Shown in pieces: positions 1-8,993 of a stretch of DNA of 54,970 nt (the stretch's first letter is position 1; each line of letters opens with the position of its first letter). Both the position numbers and the translations under genes were made by a program. This DNA is from Bacteroidota bacterium. GTDB taxonomy: Bacteria; Bacteroidota; Bacteroidia; Chitinophagales; Saprospiraceae. A model generated the notes under the pieces. The model was given only the letters and a program-made list of their open reading frames with translations. It made no database searches and was not told the DNA's origin. The stretch covers positions 1 to 54,970 of the forward strand of contig CAUJDW010000087.1 in NCBI GenBank assembly GCA_963169455.1. The letters run 5' to 3'.

Positions 1-514
1 CCGAAACCTGGCCCTGCATCCCGCCCAAAGGCTGGTGGATCATCACCCGGCTGTGGAACAAACCGGTGCGTTTGCCTTTCGTTCCGGCGGCGAGCAGCAC
101 GGCGCCCATCGAAGCAGCCATACCGGTGCAAATGGTGCCAATGTCGGGGGTGACGTATTGCATGGTGTCGTAGATTCCCAAACCGGCGATGACAGAGCCC
201 CCCGGGCTGTTGATAAAGATCTGCACATCGCGTTTGGGGTCGGAAGATTCCAGGAACAGAAGCTGGGCCTGAACGATATTGGCAACTTCGTCGTAGATGG
301 GACCGCCAAGTAAGATCATGCGGTCCATCAGCAGACGAGAGAACACATCCATGCTGATAATATTCATGGTCCGCTCCTCAATAACCGCCGGAGTGAAGGC
401 CTGAATATTGGGGATTGCCATTCCCATGGTTTTTTCAGCGTACTTTTCCAGGTGCATGCTACTCATACCGAGGTGCTTGGTAGCATACTTCATGAATTCA
501 TCCTTGTGAAACAT
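1..514 (-). CDS. clpP: ATP-dependent Clp protease proteolytic subunit (partial)
   Basis: Serine peptidase subunit that forms the barrel of the ClpXP/ClpAP cytosolic protease and degrades unfolded or tagged proteins. The frame shows the nucleophile motif GMAASMGA, the preceding FINSPGGSV segment and the active-site histidine region [10 protein letters not shown]. The C-terminal part lies outside the window. Two starts are possible: ATG at 514 ([14 protein letters not shown]) or ATG at 493 ([10 protein letters not shown]), the latter with an AAGGA about 8 bases upstream; 514 is given because it is the longest in-frame ATG. It follows tig on the same strand with a gap of about 120 bp, so a tig-clpP transcript is likely, as in many bacteria. 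Confidence 0.95.
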   Translation of the reverse strand, partial: MFHKDEFMKYATKHLGMSSMHLEKYAEKTMGMAIPNIQAFTPAVIEERTMNIISMDVFSRLLMDRMILLGGPIYDEVANIVQAQLLFLESSDPKRDVQIFINSPGGSVIAGLGIYDTMQYVTPDIGTICTGMAASMGAVLLAAGTKGKRTGLFHSRVMIHQPLGGMQGQVS

Positions 515-632
515 AAGTTCTTGTGTTTTTTAGACAAAAAGGATTGTTCTCGTCCGGAGGAAACAGGTCCTCAGCGGGCACAATTAGATAACAAATCCTT
601 AACGCCCCGGTTGAATGCGGTGGAATATATTC

Positions 633-2051
633 CTATTCTTCTTCGTCGGGCAAAAGCGAATGGCGGTGCGCCTGCGCTTCCGCGCGGGCTTTTTCGGCTA
701 ATGCGGAAAAGTCGGCCAGGCTGAGTTTCCTCTCCGTTACGGTCACGACGGATCGCACCGCGTCGTGGAGGCGGTCCGTGAGCAAGTCGTCGTAAACTTG
801 CTCCACCTGTTTTTCATCCTGCATCAACCGGCGGGCCATGTTCTGAACGAAGTCCTCGCCCAAAGAGGCGACCCCGGCGCCAAAGTACCCCCGAACCCGG
901 TTCATAAAGTGTGCTTCGATATCCTCCTCCGTCACCTGAAGTTCGAACTGGCGGGCGATTTTATTGCGGAGCAGGGTCCACTGAAGGTTGTGGGCGAAAT
1001 GGGGGTATTCCTTTTCCACGAGTTTTTCGTCGACCTTCTCGTTGCTGATCTGTATCCAGCGGCGAAGGAAATCGTCGGGCAGGGGCAGCGGGTTGAGTTC
1101 CAGCAGGCGTTCCTGAAAATCCTTGAACAGCAGGGCGTCGGATTGGGTTTTGTAAAAGCTGCTTATTCCCTGAGCGATGCGTTCCCGTAACTCCGCTTCG
1201 CTGTGCACCTCTGCGCCATCGAACGCGCGGTCAAAAAACTCCTGGTTCATTTCAGCCAAGGCATTGCGCTCGACGTTTTGGATAGTCAATTGAAACTGGC
1301 GGCCCGGTTCCCTTTCCTGGGAGCCCTCGAGTTGGAGCAGATAGCGGCGTACAAAGTCCTCGTCGCGGTCTTTTTCCAACTGATACACGTCGAACGCAAA
1401 CGAATCCCCAATCTTAAGTCCTGCCAGCGCTTGCTGGGCTTCCGGCGTAGCATCCTCAAACAACAGGGAAAACGAAGCCGAGTGCCCGTCCGGAGTAACA
1501 GATCCGTCCTCGCTGAGCTCCACCGCCTCCAGGGCGACCAGGTCGCCTTGCTGGAAGTCCGATTCCGGATTGCTTCGTTCGCCCAGGCGGCGGCGCAGGC
1601 TGAGGAGGTCTTCCTCCACCATTTCATCGGTGATGTCGACGACCGGTTGTTCGAAATGGGAGGAAGCGTCGAGGCCCTTCACCTCAAACTCCGGCGCCAG
1701 GCCGATATCGAAACGGAAATGGAAATCCTTGAGTGTTTTCGGGTCGAAAGAAATATCCTCCTGGTCCGCATTGGGAATGGGCTGCCCGAGCAGGTGCAGG
1801 TTGGCCTCTTGCAGGTAATCGTAAAGCGCATCCTGAAGCTGCTGGTTCACGATTTCTGCCAGGAGGCCTTTGCCGTAAAGTTTGCGAATGACAGTGACCG
1901 GCGTTTTGCCCACGCGAAAGCCTTTGATGTTCGCTTTTTTGCGATATTTATCGAGTTCCTCCTCAAATTTTTTCGCATAATCGGCCTCCTCCACGGTAAC
2001 ATGGAGTATGGCAGTTAAATTGTCAAGGTCTTCTCTGACAACTTTAGGCAT
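633..2051 (-). CDS. tig: Trigger factor (ribosome-associated chaperone)
   Basis: Ribosome-bound chaperone that meets nascent chains at the exit tunnel. The 472-aa product has the N-terminal ribosome-docking loop GFRVGKTP (residues about 44-51), a central FKBP-like region and the long helical C-terminal arms. Length fits the family (430-480 aa). The C-terminus is charged and ends LLPDEEE. Transcription runs on the minus strand into clpP, which fits a shared protein-quality-control operon. The ATG at 2051 is preceded by AT-rich DNA without a clear Shine-Dalgarno, usual for Bacteroidota. Confidence 0.95.
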   Translation of the reverse strand: MPKVVREDLDNLTAILHVTVEEADYAKKFEEELDKYRKKANIKGFRVGKTPVTVIRKLYGKGLLAEIVNQQLQDALYDYLQEANLHLLGQPIPNADQEDISFDPKTLKDFHFRFDIGLAPEFEVKGLDASSHFEQPVVDITDEMVEEDLLSLRRRLGERSNPESDFQQGDLVALEAVELSEDGSVTPDGHSASFSLLFEDATPEAQQALAGLKIGDSFAFDVYQLEKDRDEDFVRRYLLQLEGSQEREPGRQFQLTIQNVERNALAEMNQEFFDRAFDGAEVHSEAELRERIAQGISSFYKTQSDALLFKDFQERLLELNPLPLPDDFLRRWIQISNEKVDEKLVEKEYPHFAHNLQWTLLRNKIARQFELQVTEEDIEAHFMNRVRGYFGAGVASLGEDFVQNMARRLMQDEKQVEQVYDDLLTDRLHDAVRSVVTVTERKLSLADFSALAEKARAEAQAHRHSLLPDEEE

Positions 2052-2127
2052 ATTGTTGTATATTTAGAGGTGACGGAAAGTTTGGCGGGCGATCTAAACA
2101 CAAGGAACGCCTTTTTTTCGGATCTGC

Positions 2128-2201
2128 CTCAAAATACCGTCCGGCGCCCCGGCATGAAATTTTATTTTCCTGGCCGCCATGGCAAAGAACGGTATTTTGA
2201 G
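2128..2201. repeat. Perfect 13-bp inverted repeat between tRNA-Leu and tig
   Basis: Arms CTCAAAATACCGT (2128-2140) and ACGGTATTTTGAG (2189-2201) are exact reverse complements separated by 48 bases. The pair lies downstream of the minus-strand tRNA and upstream of the minus-strand tig start, so it could fold in the tig leader, act as a protein-binding site or end the tRNA transcript. There is no flanking U-tract to make it a convincing terminator. Confidence 0.6.
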
Positions 2202-2277
2202 ACAACCCCGAGCTTAAACATACGACAGAAGGAACTTTACCCCTGGTCGGATTGCTTTGACTATGTGAACGAACCGG

Positions 2278-2359
2278 TGCGGGTAGAGGGACTCGAACCC
2301 CCACGCCTTGCGGCACTAGATCCTAAGTCTAGCGCGTCTACCAATTCCGCCACACCCGC
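2278..2359 (-). tRNA. tRNA-Leu (anticodon UAG)
   Basis: Reading the minus strand, the gene begins GCGGGTG at 2359 and ends TACCCGC plus discriminator A at 2278. The acceptor arms pair over seven positions with one G-U. The anticodon stem CTAGA/TCTAG encloses loop CTTAGGA, giving anticodon TAG (reads CUA). The long variable arm (TGCCGCAAGGCGT) marks a class II tRNA, and the T-loop GTTCGAGTC is canonical. CCA is not encoded; CCG follows the discriminator. Confidence 0.95.
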
Positions 2360-2596
2360 TATTGACACTGATAGCCCGGCCGCGAAAGCCATTGAGCATT
2401 GATTTTCAGTTATATCGGCTTTTGGAAGTGGCCGGAAAACCCCAGGCTTTTCTAAGGCGGGACAAAGATATAACCTTTTTAACCAAAAACGCCAGGATGG
2501 CTGGTAAAAAAATGCCCCGGGCAGCCGCCTGGCAATGCCTGAAACAGGGCCGCAAAAAAAAAGGCGAAGCCCGGAACGAGGGGTGTCCTTTTTTGT

Positions 2597-2604
2597 TAGA
2601 TTTG
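2597..2604 (+). promoter_or_regulatory. Candidate Bacteroidota -7 element upstream of rel
   Basis: TAGATTTG matches the Bacteroidota sigma-ABfr -7 consensus TAnnTTTG and lies about 100 bp before the rel start. No convincing TTTG -33 box is seen at the expected distance, so this is a weak call. The rest of the 346-bp gap between the tRNA and rel (2360-2705) holds A/T runs and no gene I can support. Confidence 0.3.
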
Positions 2605-2705
2605 TAAACAGCGCCTCCGCAAGCACCTGAACGCCTGTATCTTAATGAGCAGAATTCCGTATAGATATATGGGCGGAGCAAATTTTCGAAAACATCAGGA
2701 ATGAA

Positions 2706-4946
2706 ATGGCTGAGGTTTTAATCATAAATGACGAGGAGAAAAGGCTGATCCAGAATGCCTACCGCGACCTCCTGAAGTCCATCAAATCGGAACTGAACGA
2801 GGAGGACCGCGTCAACATTCGCAAGGCCTACGAAATGGCCGTGCAGGCCCACAGCGAACAGCGGCGCAAATCGGGAGAGCCCTACATCCTGCATCCCATT
2901 GCGGTGGCCAAAATATGCGCCGAAGAGATCGGGCTGGGGCCCACCGCGATCATCTGCGCGCTGCTGCACGATGTAGTCGAAGACACGGCAGTGTCGCTGG
3001 AAGATATCAAAAAACAGTTTGGAGAACGCATCGGCAAGATCGTGGACGGGCTCACCAAACTGGATAGCGCCTACAATGCCGAAAGCCCGCAGGCGGAGAA
3101 CTTCCGCAAAGTGCTCGGCACCCTGGTGGAAGACGTTCGGGTCGTGCTCATCAAAATGGCCGACCGCCTCCACAATATGCGTACGCTGGGTTCCATGCCC
3201 CGCCACAAGCAACTGAAAATTGCCGCCGAAACCAGCTATGTCTACGCTCCGCTCGCCCACCGGCTCGGCCTGTACAACATCAAAACGGAGTACCTCGACC
3301 TGTGCATGAAGATCACAGACCCCGAGAATTACCAGGAGATCGCCCAGAAACTGTCCGAAACAAAACGCTCGCGCGAGGAATATATCAAGGAATTTATTTC
3401 CCCCCTGCGGGAAAAGCTGGATGAGATCGGTGTGCACTACGAAATCCTCGGGCGGCCCAAATCCATCTACTCCATCTGGAACAAAATCCGCACTAAGCGG
3501 GTGCCCTTCGAGGAGATATACGACCTCTTCGCCGTGCGCATCATCGTGGATGTGCCGCCGGAGAAGGAAAAACTGGTGTGCTGGCAGGTGTATTCTATCG
3601 TCACCGACGTGCACACCCCCATACCCGAGCGCCTCAAAGACTGGATCACGACGCCCAAGTCGAACGGCTATGAATCGCTGCATACGACGGTGATCGGCCC
3701 CAAGGGCCGCTACGTGGAAGTCCAGATACGTTCCAACCGCATGGACGAGATCGCAGAGCGGGGTTATGCGGCGCACTGGAAGTACAAGGGCCTGTCGCGC
3801 CACCCCGACGTGTATGAGCGCTGGCTGGACAGCGTCCGCGAAATTCTCGAAGACCCCAACAGCGATGCGGTTGAATTCCTGGGCGACTTCAAGTCAAACA
3901 ACCTCTTCAACGAGGAGGTCTTCGTCTATACGCCCAAGGGCGATATGCGCATCCTGCCCAAAGGGGCCACCGCACTCGACTTCGCCTTCCACATTCACAC
4001 CGATGTGGGGTACTACTGCACGGCCATCAAGGTGAACAACAAGATGGTGCCCATGGGGTACAAACTCCGCAACGGCGATCAGGTGCAGATCACCACGAGC
4101 AGAAACCAGAAGCCTTCGGAAGACTGGCTCAAGATGGTGGCCACGGGCAAGGCCCGGTCCAAGATCCGCTCGGCCATGAAGGAGGAGCGCCGCCGCAAGG
4201 GCGAGATGGGCCGCGAAGCCCTGGAGCGCAAACTGGGCAACCTGAAAGTCGACTTCGAAAAGAGCGTGGAGCAACTGGTGGAGCAATATGACTTTGCCTC
4301 GCATGCCGACCTGTACTACGCCGTTGCAATGGGCGAGTTGACCATTCCGGAAATTTTCAAGGATGCCAAGGTCGATTTTGACAAGGACGGGCTGCGCCAC
4401 CTGATTTTTGTGGAAGAGGAAAAACAGGCCAAGGCCCCGGCTCCGGCCGAGGACAAGCCGAAGCGGGAGCGCAAACCCAAATTTACCGGCAAACCCCGCC
4501 TGCTCATCAACGGCGAACCGGCCGAACAGTTCAACTATACTTTCGCAACCTGCTGCAACCCCGTCCAGGGTGATGACATCTTCGCTTACCTGACGGCCAA
4601 CGCCGGGCTGAAGATACACCGCTCCACCTGCCCCAACGCCACCAACCTCATGGCGCACTACGGCTACCGGGTGATGAAAGCAGAATGGATCACAACGACT
4701 GACACGACTTTCGTGGCCGACCTCAAGATCACCGGCATCGACGACGGCCCCGGCGTCATCGAACGCCTGACCCACAAAATTTCCACCATGCTGGGGCTCA
4801 ACATCCGATCCTTCAACATCGAGGGAAATGAGGGCTATTACGAAGGCCGGATCAGCCTGCTGGTGCGGAACACGGACCAGCTCAACATGGCCATCCGCGC
4901 GCTTCAGAACCTCAGCAATGTTTCAACTGTTGTGAGGGTGGACTGA
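2706..4946 (+). CDS. rel: Bifunctional (p)ppGpp synthetase/hydrolase (Rel/SpoT family)
   Basis: Makes and degrades the stringent-response alarmone (p)ppGpp. The 746-aa protein has the usual order: an HD hydrolase domain (H63; H88-D89 in LLHDVVEDT), a nucleotidyltransferase synthetase domain (GRPKSIYSIWNKI, then YESLHTTV and AERGYAAHWKYK), a TGS domain (EVFVYTPKGD, DFAFHIHTDVG), a linker with the conserved cysteine/histidine region (TCCNPVQGDD) and a C-terminal ACT domain. Because the HD residues are intact the enzyme should both hydrolyse and synthesise, unlike gammaproteobacterial RelA. It stands alone on the plus strand between the tRNA and the fur-like gene. Confidence 0.95.
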   Translation: MAEVLIINDEEKRLIQNAYRDLLKSIKSELNEEDRVNIRKAYEMAVQAHSEQRRKSGEPYILHPIAVAKICAEEIGLGPTAIICALLHDVVEDTAVSLEDIKKQFGERIGKIVDGLTKLDSAYNAESPQAENFRKVLGTLVEDVRVVLIKMADRLHNMRTLGSMPRHKQLKIAAETSYVYAPLAHRLGLYNIKTEYLDLCMKITDPENYQEIAQKLSETKRSREEYIKEFISPLREKLDEIGVHYEILGRPKSIYSIWNKIRTKRVPFEEIYDLFAVRIIVDVPPEKEKLVCWQVYSIVTDVHTPIPERLKDWITTPKSNGYESLHTTVIGPKGRYVEVQIRSNRMDEIAERGYAAHWKYKGLSRHPDVYERWLDSVREILEDPNSDAVEFLGDFKSNNLFNEEVFVYTPKGDMRILPKGATALDFAFHIHTDVGYYCTAIKVNNKMVPMGYKLRNGDQVQITTSRNQKPSEDWLKMVATGKARSKIRSAMKEERRRKGEMGREALERKLGNLKVDFEKSVEQLVEQYDFASHADLYYAVAMGELTIPEIFKDAKVDFDKDGLRHLIFVEEEKQAKAPAPAEDKPKRERKPKFTGKPRLLINGEPAEQFNYTFATCCNPVQGDDIFAYLTANAGLKIHRSTCPNATNLMAHYGYRVMKAEWITTTDTTFVADLKITGIDDGPGVIERLTHKISTMLGLNIRSFNIEGNEGYYEGRISLLVRNTDQLNMAIRALQNLSNVSTVVRVD

Positions 4947-5086
4947 TACGGATGCACCTGCCGGATGGCCCCGGGCCTTTGGCCGGGCTCACTGACGGAA
5001 AAGCAAAAAATTGAAGCATTTTCCCTGGCATTGCCCGGAGGCGCCGGGAAATTATTATTTTTACCTGTAAAGAAGAAGTCTAGGAT

Positions 5087-5590
5087 ATGGCTGCGGGAAG
5101 AACACAAGAGGACATCATCAAGGAAGTGAAAAACATCTTCGCTTCCCATCTGGAGAACAGCGGCTTTCGGAAAACGCCGGAGCGCTTCGCAATCCTGGAA
5201 GAGATCTATAAGCGCACCGACCACTTCGATGCGGAAGCCTTGTACATACACATGAAAAACCAGAACTACCGGGTGAGCCGGGCAACGGTGTACAACACCC
5301 TGGAGTTGCTGGTCAATTGCGACCTGGTGAAAAAACACCAGTTCGGGAAAAACCTGGCTCAGTACGAAAAGTCCTACGGCTACAAACAACACGACCACCT
5401 CATCTGTGTGGATTGTGGCAAAGTGCTGGAGTTCTGCGACCCCCGTATCCAGCAGATCAAGGACATGATGGGGGAATTGCTCAAGTTCAGGATCACCCAC
5501 CATGCGCTGAACCTGTACGGGCAGTGCGATGGCGCATGCCCCCGCACCAGCCGCCAGAAACCGGTGGAGATGGCGCCAGAGGAAAATTGA
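5087..5590 (+). CDS. Fur-family metalloregulator
   Basis: Metal-sensing transcriptional repressor of the Fur/PerR/Zur superfamily, 167 aa. The N-terminal winged helix includes [11 protein letters not shown] and [11 protein letters not shown] (recognition helix). The dimerisation/metal domain begins [12 protein letters not shown] (H102, H104, C107, C110). The second structural cysteine pair is C147 and C151 in QCDGAC, a C-x3-C spacing rather than the commoner C-x2-C. Which metal is sensed cannot be read from the sequence. It is followed after 41 bp by the STAS gene. Confidence 0.88.
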   Translation: MAAGRTQEDIIKEVKNIFASHLENSGFRKTPERFAILEEIYKRTDHFDAEALYIHMKNQNYRVSRATVYNTLELLVNCDLVKKHQFGKNLAQYEKSYGYKQHDHLICVDCGKVLEFCDPRIQQIKDMMGELLKFRITHHALNLYGQCDGACPRTSRQKPVEMAPEEN

Positions 5591-5631
5591 CCACATTCTG
5601 CTGCATTCCGTTAAATCATTGTATTGCTCCC

Positions 5632-5979
5632 ATGAACCCTAATTATTCCATAACCAGAAAAGAAGGCGTACAGGTGCTCGAGGTCTATAACCTGTTGAAT
5701 GAATACGCCAACCGGGAAATCCTCCTGGCCGTTCAATCTAAAATCGACGAGGGATTCTCTACCTTTGTCGTCGACCTGAAAGACATTCAGGTCATGAACA
5801 GCGTGGGGCTGAATTTCCTCATCGTGCTGCGGGCCCGTTCCGAAGACAAGGGCGGCCGGATAGCCGTAGTCAACGCCTCGCATAAAGTGATGCAGTTACT
5901 GGAGATGACAAAACTCCGGCCCATGTTCCAGCTGAGCGGCTCGGTAGAGGAGGCGGTGGAGTCTTTGGCCGAAAAGTAA
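5632..5979 (+). CDS. STAS-domain protein (anti-sigma-factor antagonist-like)
   Basis: Single STAS domain of 115 aa, the fold of SpoIIAA/RsbV-type partner-switching proteins that bind anti-sigma kinases. The hallmark stretch is FVVDLKDIQVMNSVGLNFL; the usual D-S-S/T-G phosphorylation motif is here N-S-V-G, so the serine is kept but its neighbours differ. The start is ATG 5632; the same frame is open upstream through the fur gene but that part is an overprint. No partner kinase or phosphatase is nearby. Confidence 0.8.
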   Translation: MNPNYSITRKEGVQVLEVYNLLNEYANREILLAVQSKIDEGFSTFVVDLKDIQVMNSVGLNFLIVLRARSEDKGGRIAVVNASHKVMQLLEMTKLRPMFQLSGSVEEAVESLAEK

Positions 5980-6006
5980 TAATATGCTGTTAAGCATGCT
6001 GCCAGG

Positions 6007-6049
6007 TATAAAAACCTAATAGGCTATCCGGCCCTGTTAGGTTTTTATA
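6007..6049. terminator. Inverted repeat / likely terminator between STAS gene and purA
   Basis: Arms TATAAAAACCTAA (6007-6019) and TTAGGTTTTTATA (6037-6049) are perfect 13-bp reverse complements around a 17-base loop. The right arm carries a T5 run, so it may stop STAS transcription in the plus direction; the AT-rich symmetrical arms could equally work both ways or overlap the purA promoter. Confidence 0.55.
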
Positions 6050-6082
6050 CTTTGTAGGCGCCTAATCCATAAATCCAGAACA

Positions 6083-7372
6083 ATGGCAATCGATGTTATT
6101 TTAGGTTTGCAATGGGGCGATGAAGGCAAGGGCAAGATCGTGGACTATCTGGCGGAAGGCTACGATATCGTGGCCCGCTTCCAGGGAGGGCCCAATGCGG
6201 GCCATACGCTCAAATTCGACGAAAAAAAGTTCGTGTTGCATACCGTGCCATCCGGCATTTTCCGCCCGGGCCTGATCAACCTCATCGGCAACGGCGTAGT
6301 GGCCGACCCCATCACCCTGGCCGCGGAGATAAAGAAGCTGGAAGAGGCCGGCGTCGATGTGCGGAGCCGCCTGTTGCTGGCCCGCAAGGCGCACCTCATC
6401 CTGCCGACACACCGCTACCTCGATGCCGCATCGGAGCGCGCCAAGGGGAAATCCAAAATCGGCTCCACCCTGAAGGGCATCGGGCCGACCTACATGGACA
6501 AGACCGGCCGCAACGGGCTGCGCGTCGGTGACATCACCAGTAGTTATTTTGAGGAACGCTACCGCAGCCTCAAGGAAAAACACCTCAGCCTGCTGGCCAT
6601 TTATCCGGAGATCGACTTCGGGCTGGCAGAAGAGGAGGAGAAGTGGATGCAGAGCCTCGATATCCTGCGCAGCCTGCAACTGGCCGACGGAGAATACTTC
6701 ATCAACCAGGCCCTGAAGGAAGGGAAGCGCATCCTGGCCGAAGGCGCCCAGGGGTCTATGCTGGATATCGACTTCGGCACCTATCCTTTTGTGACTTCCT
6801 CCAACACCATCACGGCCGGCGTCTGCACAGGGCTGGGCGTGGCGCCCGGCAAGATCGGCGAGGTCATCGGCGTCAGCAAGGCTTATTGCACCCGCGTTGG
6901 CTCCGGGCCATTCCCCACCGAACAGGACAATGAGGTCGGGGAGCGCCTGCGGCAGGAAGGCGGAGAGTTCGGCGCGACCACCGGCCGCCCGCGCCGCTGC
7001 GGATGGATCGACCTGCCGCAGCTGAAATACACGATCATGCTCAACGGGGTTACCCAACTGGCCATTACCAAGATCGATGTGCTCAACGGCTTCGACACCA
7101 TTCAGGCGGCCACGGCTTATGAAACCGACGGGCGGCTGACGGAAGAACTGCCTTATGACATCTGCGACCTGGACGTCCGCCCGGCCTACGAAACCCACCG
7201 GGGCTGGAAACAATCCCTCGATGGGGTTTCCGGCTATGCTTCGATGCCTGCCGCCGCGCGCGAATACCTGGAAGCACTGGAGGCGCACCTCCAGGTTCCG
7301 GTCACGATGGTTTCGACCGGGCCGGAGCGAAACAAGCTCATCCTGAAGGGGGCCAAAGCGCCGGCCGTATAG
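6083..7372 (+). CDS. purA: Adenylosuccinate synthetase
   Basis: Catalyses GTP-dependent joining of IMP and aspartate, the first committed step to AMP. The 429-aa protein starts with the P-loop-like GLQWGDEGKGKIVD, which contains the catalytic aspartate, and carries GGPNAGHT, KGIGPTYMDKTGRNGLRVGD, EGAQGSMLDIDFGTYPFVTSSNT and GATTGRPRRCGWID. All are family signatures and the length is typical. The downstream unknown gene starts 37 bp after the stop and may be co-transcribed. Confidence 0.97.
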   Translation: MAIDVILGLQWGDEGKGKIVDYLAEGYDIVARFQGGPNAGHTLKFDEKKFVLHTVPSGIFRPGLINLIGNGVVADPITLAAEIKKLEEAGVDVRSRLLLARKAHLILPTHRYLDAASERAKGKSKIGSTLKGIGPTYMDKTGRNGLRVGDITSSYFEERYRSLKEKHLSLLAIYPEIDFGLAEEEEKWMQSLDILRSLQLADGEYFINQALKEGKRILAEGAQGSMLDIDFGTYPFVTSSNTITAGVCTGLGVAPGKIGEVIGVSKAYCTRVGSGPFPTEQDNEVGERLRQEGGEFGATTGRPRRCGWIDLPQLKYTIMLNGVTQLAITKIDVLNGFDTIQAATAYETDGRLTEELPYDICDLDVRPAYETHRGWKQSLDGVSGYASMPAAAREYLEALEAHLQVPVTMVSTGPERNKLILKGAKAPAV

Positions 7373-7409
7373 AAAAGGGGGAGCGCCGTTCATTCAAAAA
7401 ACCGCCTTT

Positions 7410-8990
7410 ATGATCAACCCCATTGAATTGCTCCAGCTGAATTATTACGAACCGGAGCGCATCACGCCCCAGGCCATTGCCCAGGCAAGCAGCCGCATCA
7501 TCGATTCGGCCGGGCCGGAAGGGGTTCCCTATCAGGGCCGCTTTCTCAGCCGGGAGGAAGCCCGGGACGCCGTTGCGGCGCTGGCGGAACCGGGCCAGAT
7601 AGCTTTCTTCTATGAGCTGTGCCGCTTCCCGGGCCTGAGCCGCTTTCTGGCTGGTGAGGAGCGCGCTCCGATTGAAGCGGAAGCGCTCCGGAATGAAGTG
7701 CTGGCGGGCCGGGCCGCTTCCGTCGCGGAGCCTCTCTTCAGCCGCTCCTTCCAGGCAGCGCTGGACAGTGGGGAAACCGAAGGGCTCGAAGCCCTGGGGC
7801 GGCAGTTGGAGCAAGGCAGCGCTTCTTTCCGGCAGGCGGTTTTTCAAAGCACTGCGGCCCTGGCGGAAAGAAAAAGGGGAGAACTCGAAGCCCTTGCTGC
7901 GCAGTTGGAAGCGGAGCCCTCCGAGGCGCTGCTCAGGCCCCTGCGCGGGCTGCAGCAATTCCGCAAAGACTACCCGGCTGCTGTTTTCAACGCGCTGCCG
8001 CCTTATTTTGAAGAGGAAAGGGAGCAGCTCGTGCGCGCCATGGGGCGCCTGGTGCGCGCCCTGTCGGCCAAGGATACCGGCCTGGCGCTGGCTGTCGCCC
8101 GCTATGCCCGTCAGTTCCGGATGAGCAGCGATTATGCCGGCCGGCTGGACAAGGCTATTGGCTTCCTCCAGGAAAAGGCCGCCAAAGCCCAGGCAGCGCT
8201 GTCCGCCCGAAGCAACCGCAAATGGATGGCGGGCGCCGGCGCCGCCGCGCTCGTCATACTGGTGCTTGCCCTCGGGCTGGGCCTGCACGCTGTTTACAGG
8301 GGGCTGGTTGACTATTTTTACGAACCATCCCTCTTCGGCGATGCCAGAGAGCTGGAAGAAGCCGGGGTTTCGGAAGACGAGCTGGCGCTCGTGCGGGAGG
8401 CCATGAAAGAGGGCAAAGGGCTGAGCCGAGAGCAACTGGAAGAAATCCTAAGCCGTTCGGGCAAGCGCACGGAGATCGTCGAGTACGACGCTACCCAACT
8501 TCCATGGCGCGAACGGGGCCAGGCGGCAAAGGAGGAACTCAGCGGAGCAGTGAGCCTGGGCAGTGCTCCCATGGCATTCTGTTTCCCCCCCAAAGCACCC
8601 AAAGGGAAAACCGTGCAGCAACTGACTATCGTGGGTGATGAAGCCTTTGACGCCCTCGTATTCTTCTTCAACGGGCGCACCTACGTACAGCAGGCCTTTA
8701 TTCCCGCCAACGAAAAATACGAACTCAGGGGCAAGTTCGACGACGAACAGGTGGTGTCCACCATGATCGTCTTCGGACAGGGCTGGGACCCCTCAGTGAA
8801 GAGCCCTTGCGGAACGCCCGGTTATTTCACCCGGAATATCCACTATTCCGGTTTCGCCGGCTATGCGCTTGACCCCGTTTACCCCGACCTTCGGAGCGAC
8901 CTCGTGGCCTACCTGAAAAAAAAGCGGTTATTGCCGTCCCGCGAACTGGAGGAGGGCGGCTTTTTCGACCTGCTGGAGCAGTACCGCTAA
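7410..8990 (+). CDS. Uncharacterised single-TM protein
   Basis: Not a family I recognise. The 526-aa product has an N-terminal region of about 270 residues rich in Ala, Glu and Leu (helical, likely cytosolic). One strong membrane segment follows around residues 272-292 (AGAAALVILVLALGLGL). The C-terminal part of about 230 residues is probably outside the cytoplasm, with a short acidic helix-rich stretch and then a beta-rich part (LTIVGDEAFDALVFFFNGRTYVQQAF). It begins 37 bp after purA on the same strand and ends 3 bp before the convergent methyltransferase gene. Confidence 0.75.
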   Translation: MINPIELLQLNYYEPERITPQAIAQASSRIIDSAGPEGVPYQGRFLSREEARDAVAALAEPGQIAFFYELCRFPGLSRFLAGEERAPIEAEALRNEVLAGRAASVAEPLFSRSFQAALDSGETEGLEALGRQLEQGSASFRQAVFQSTAALAERKRGELEALAAQLEAEPSEALLRPLRGLQQFRKDYPAAVFNALPPYFEEEREQLVRAMGRLVRALSAKDTGLALAVARYARQFRMSSDYAGRLDKAIGFLQEKAAKAQAALSARSNRKWMAGAGAAALVILVLALGLGLHAVYRGLVDYFYEPSLFGDARELEEAGVSEDELALVREAMKEGKGLSREQLEEILSRSGKRTEIVEYDATQLPWRERGQAAKEELSGAVSLGSAPMAFCFPPKAPKGKTVQQLTIVGDEAFDALVFFFNGRTYVQQAFIPANEKYELRGKFDDEQVVSTMIVFGQGWDPSVKSPCGTPGYFTRNIHYSGFAGYALDPVYPDLRSDLVAYLKKKRLLPSRELEEGGFFDLLEQYR

Positions 8991-8993
8991 TGG

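Noticed and set aside
2362-2607. 81-aa plus-strand frame between the tRNA and rel
   Set aside because: No signal, domain or start support; low-complexity A-rich DNA.
4960-5000. Possible terminator CCCGGGCC-TTT-GGCCGGG after rel
   Set aside because: The stem needs a bulge and no T-run follows.
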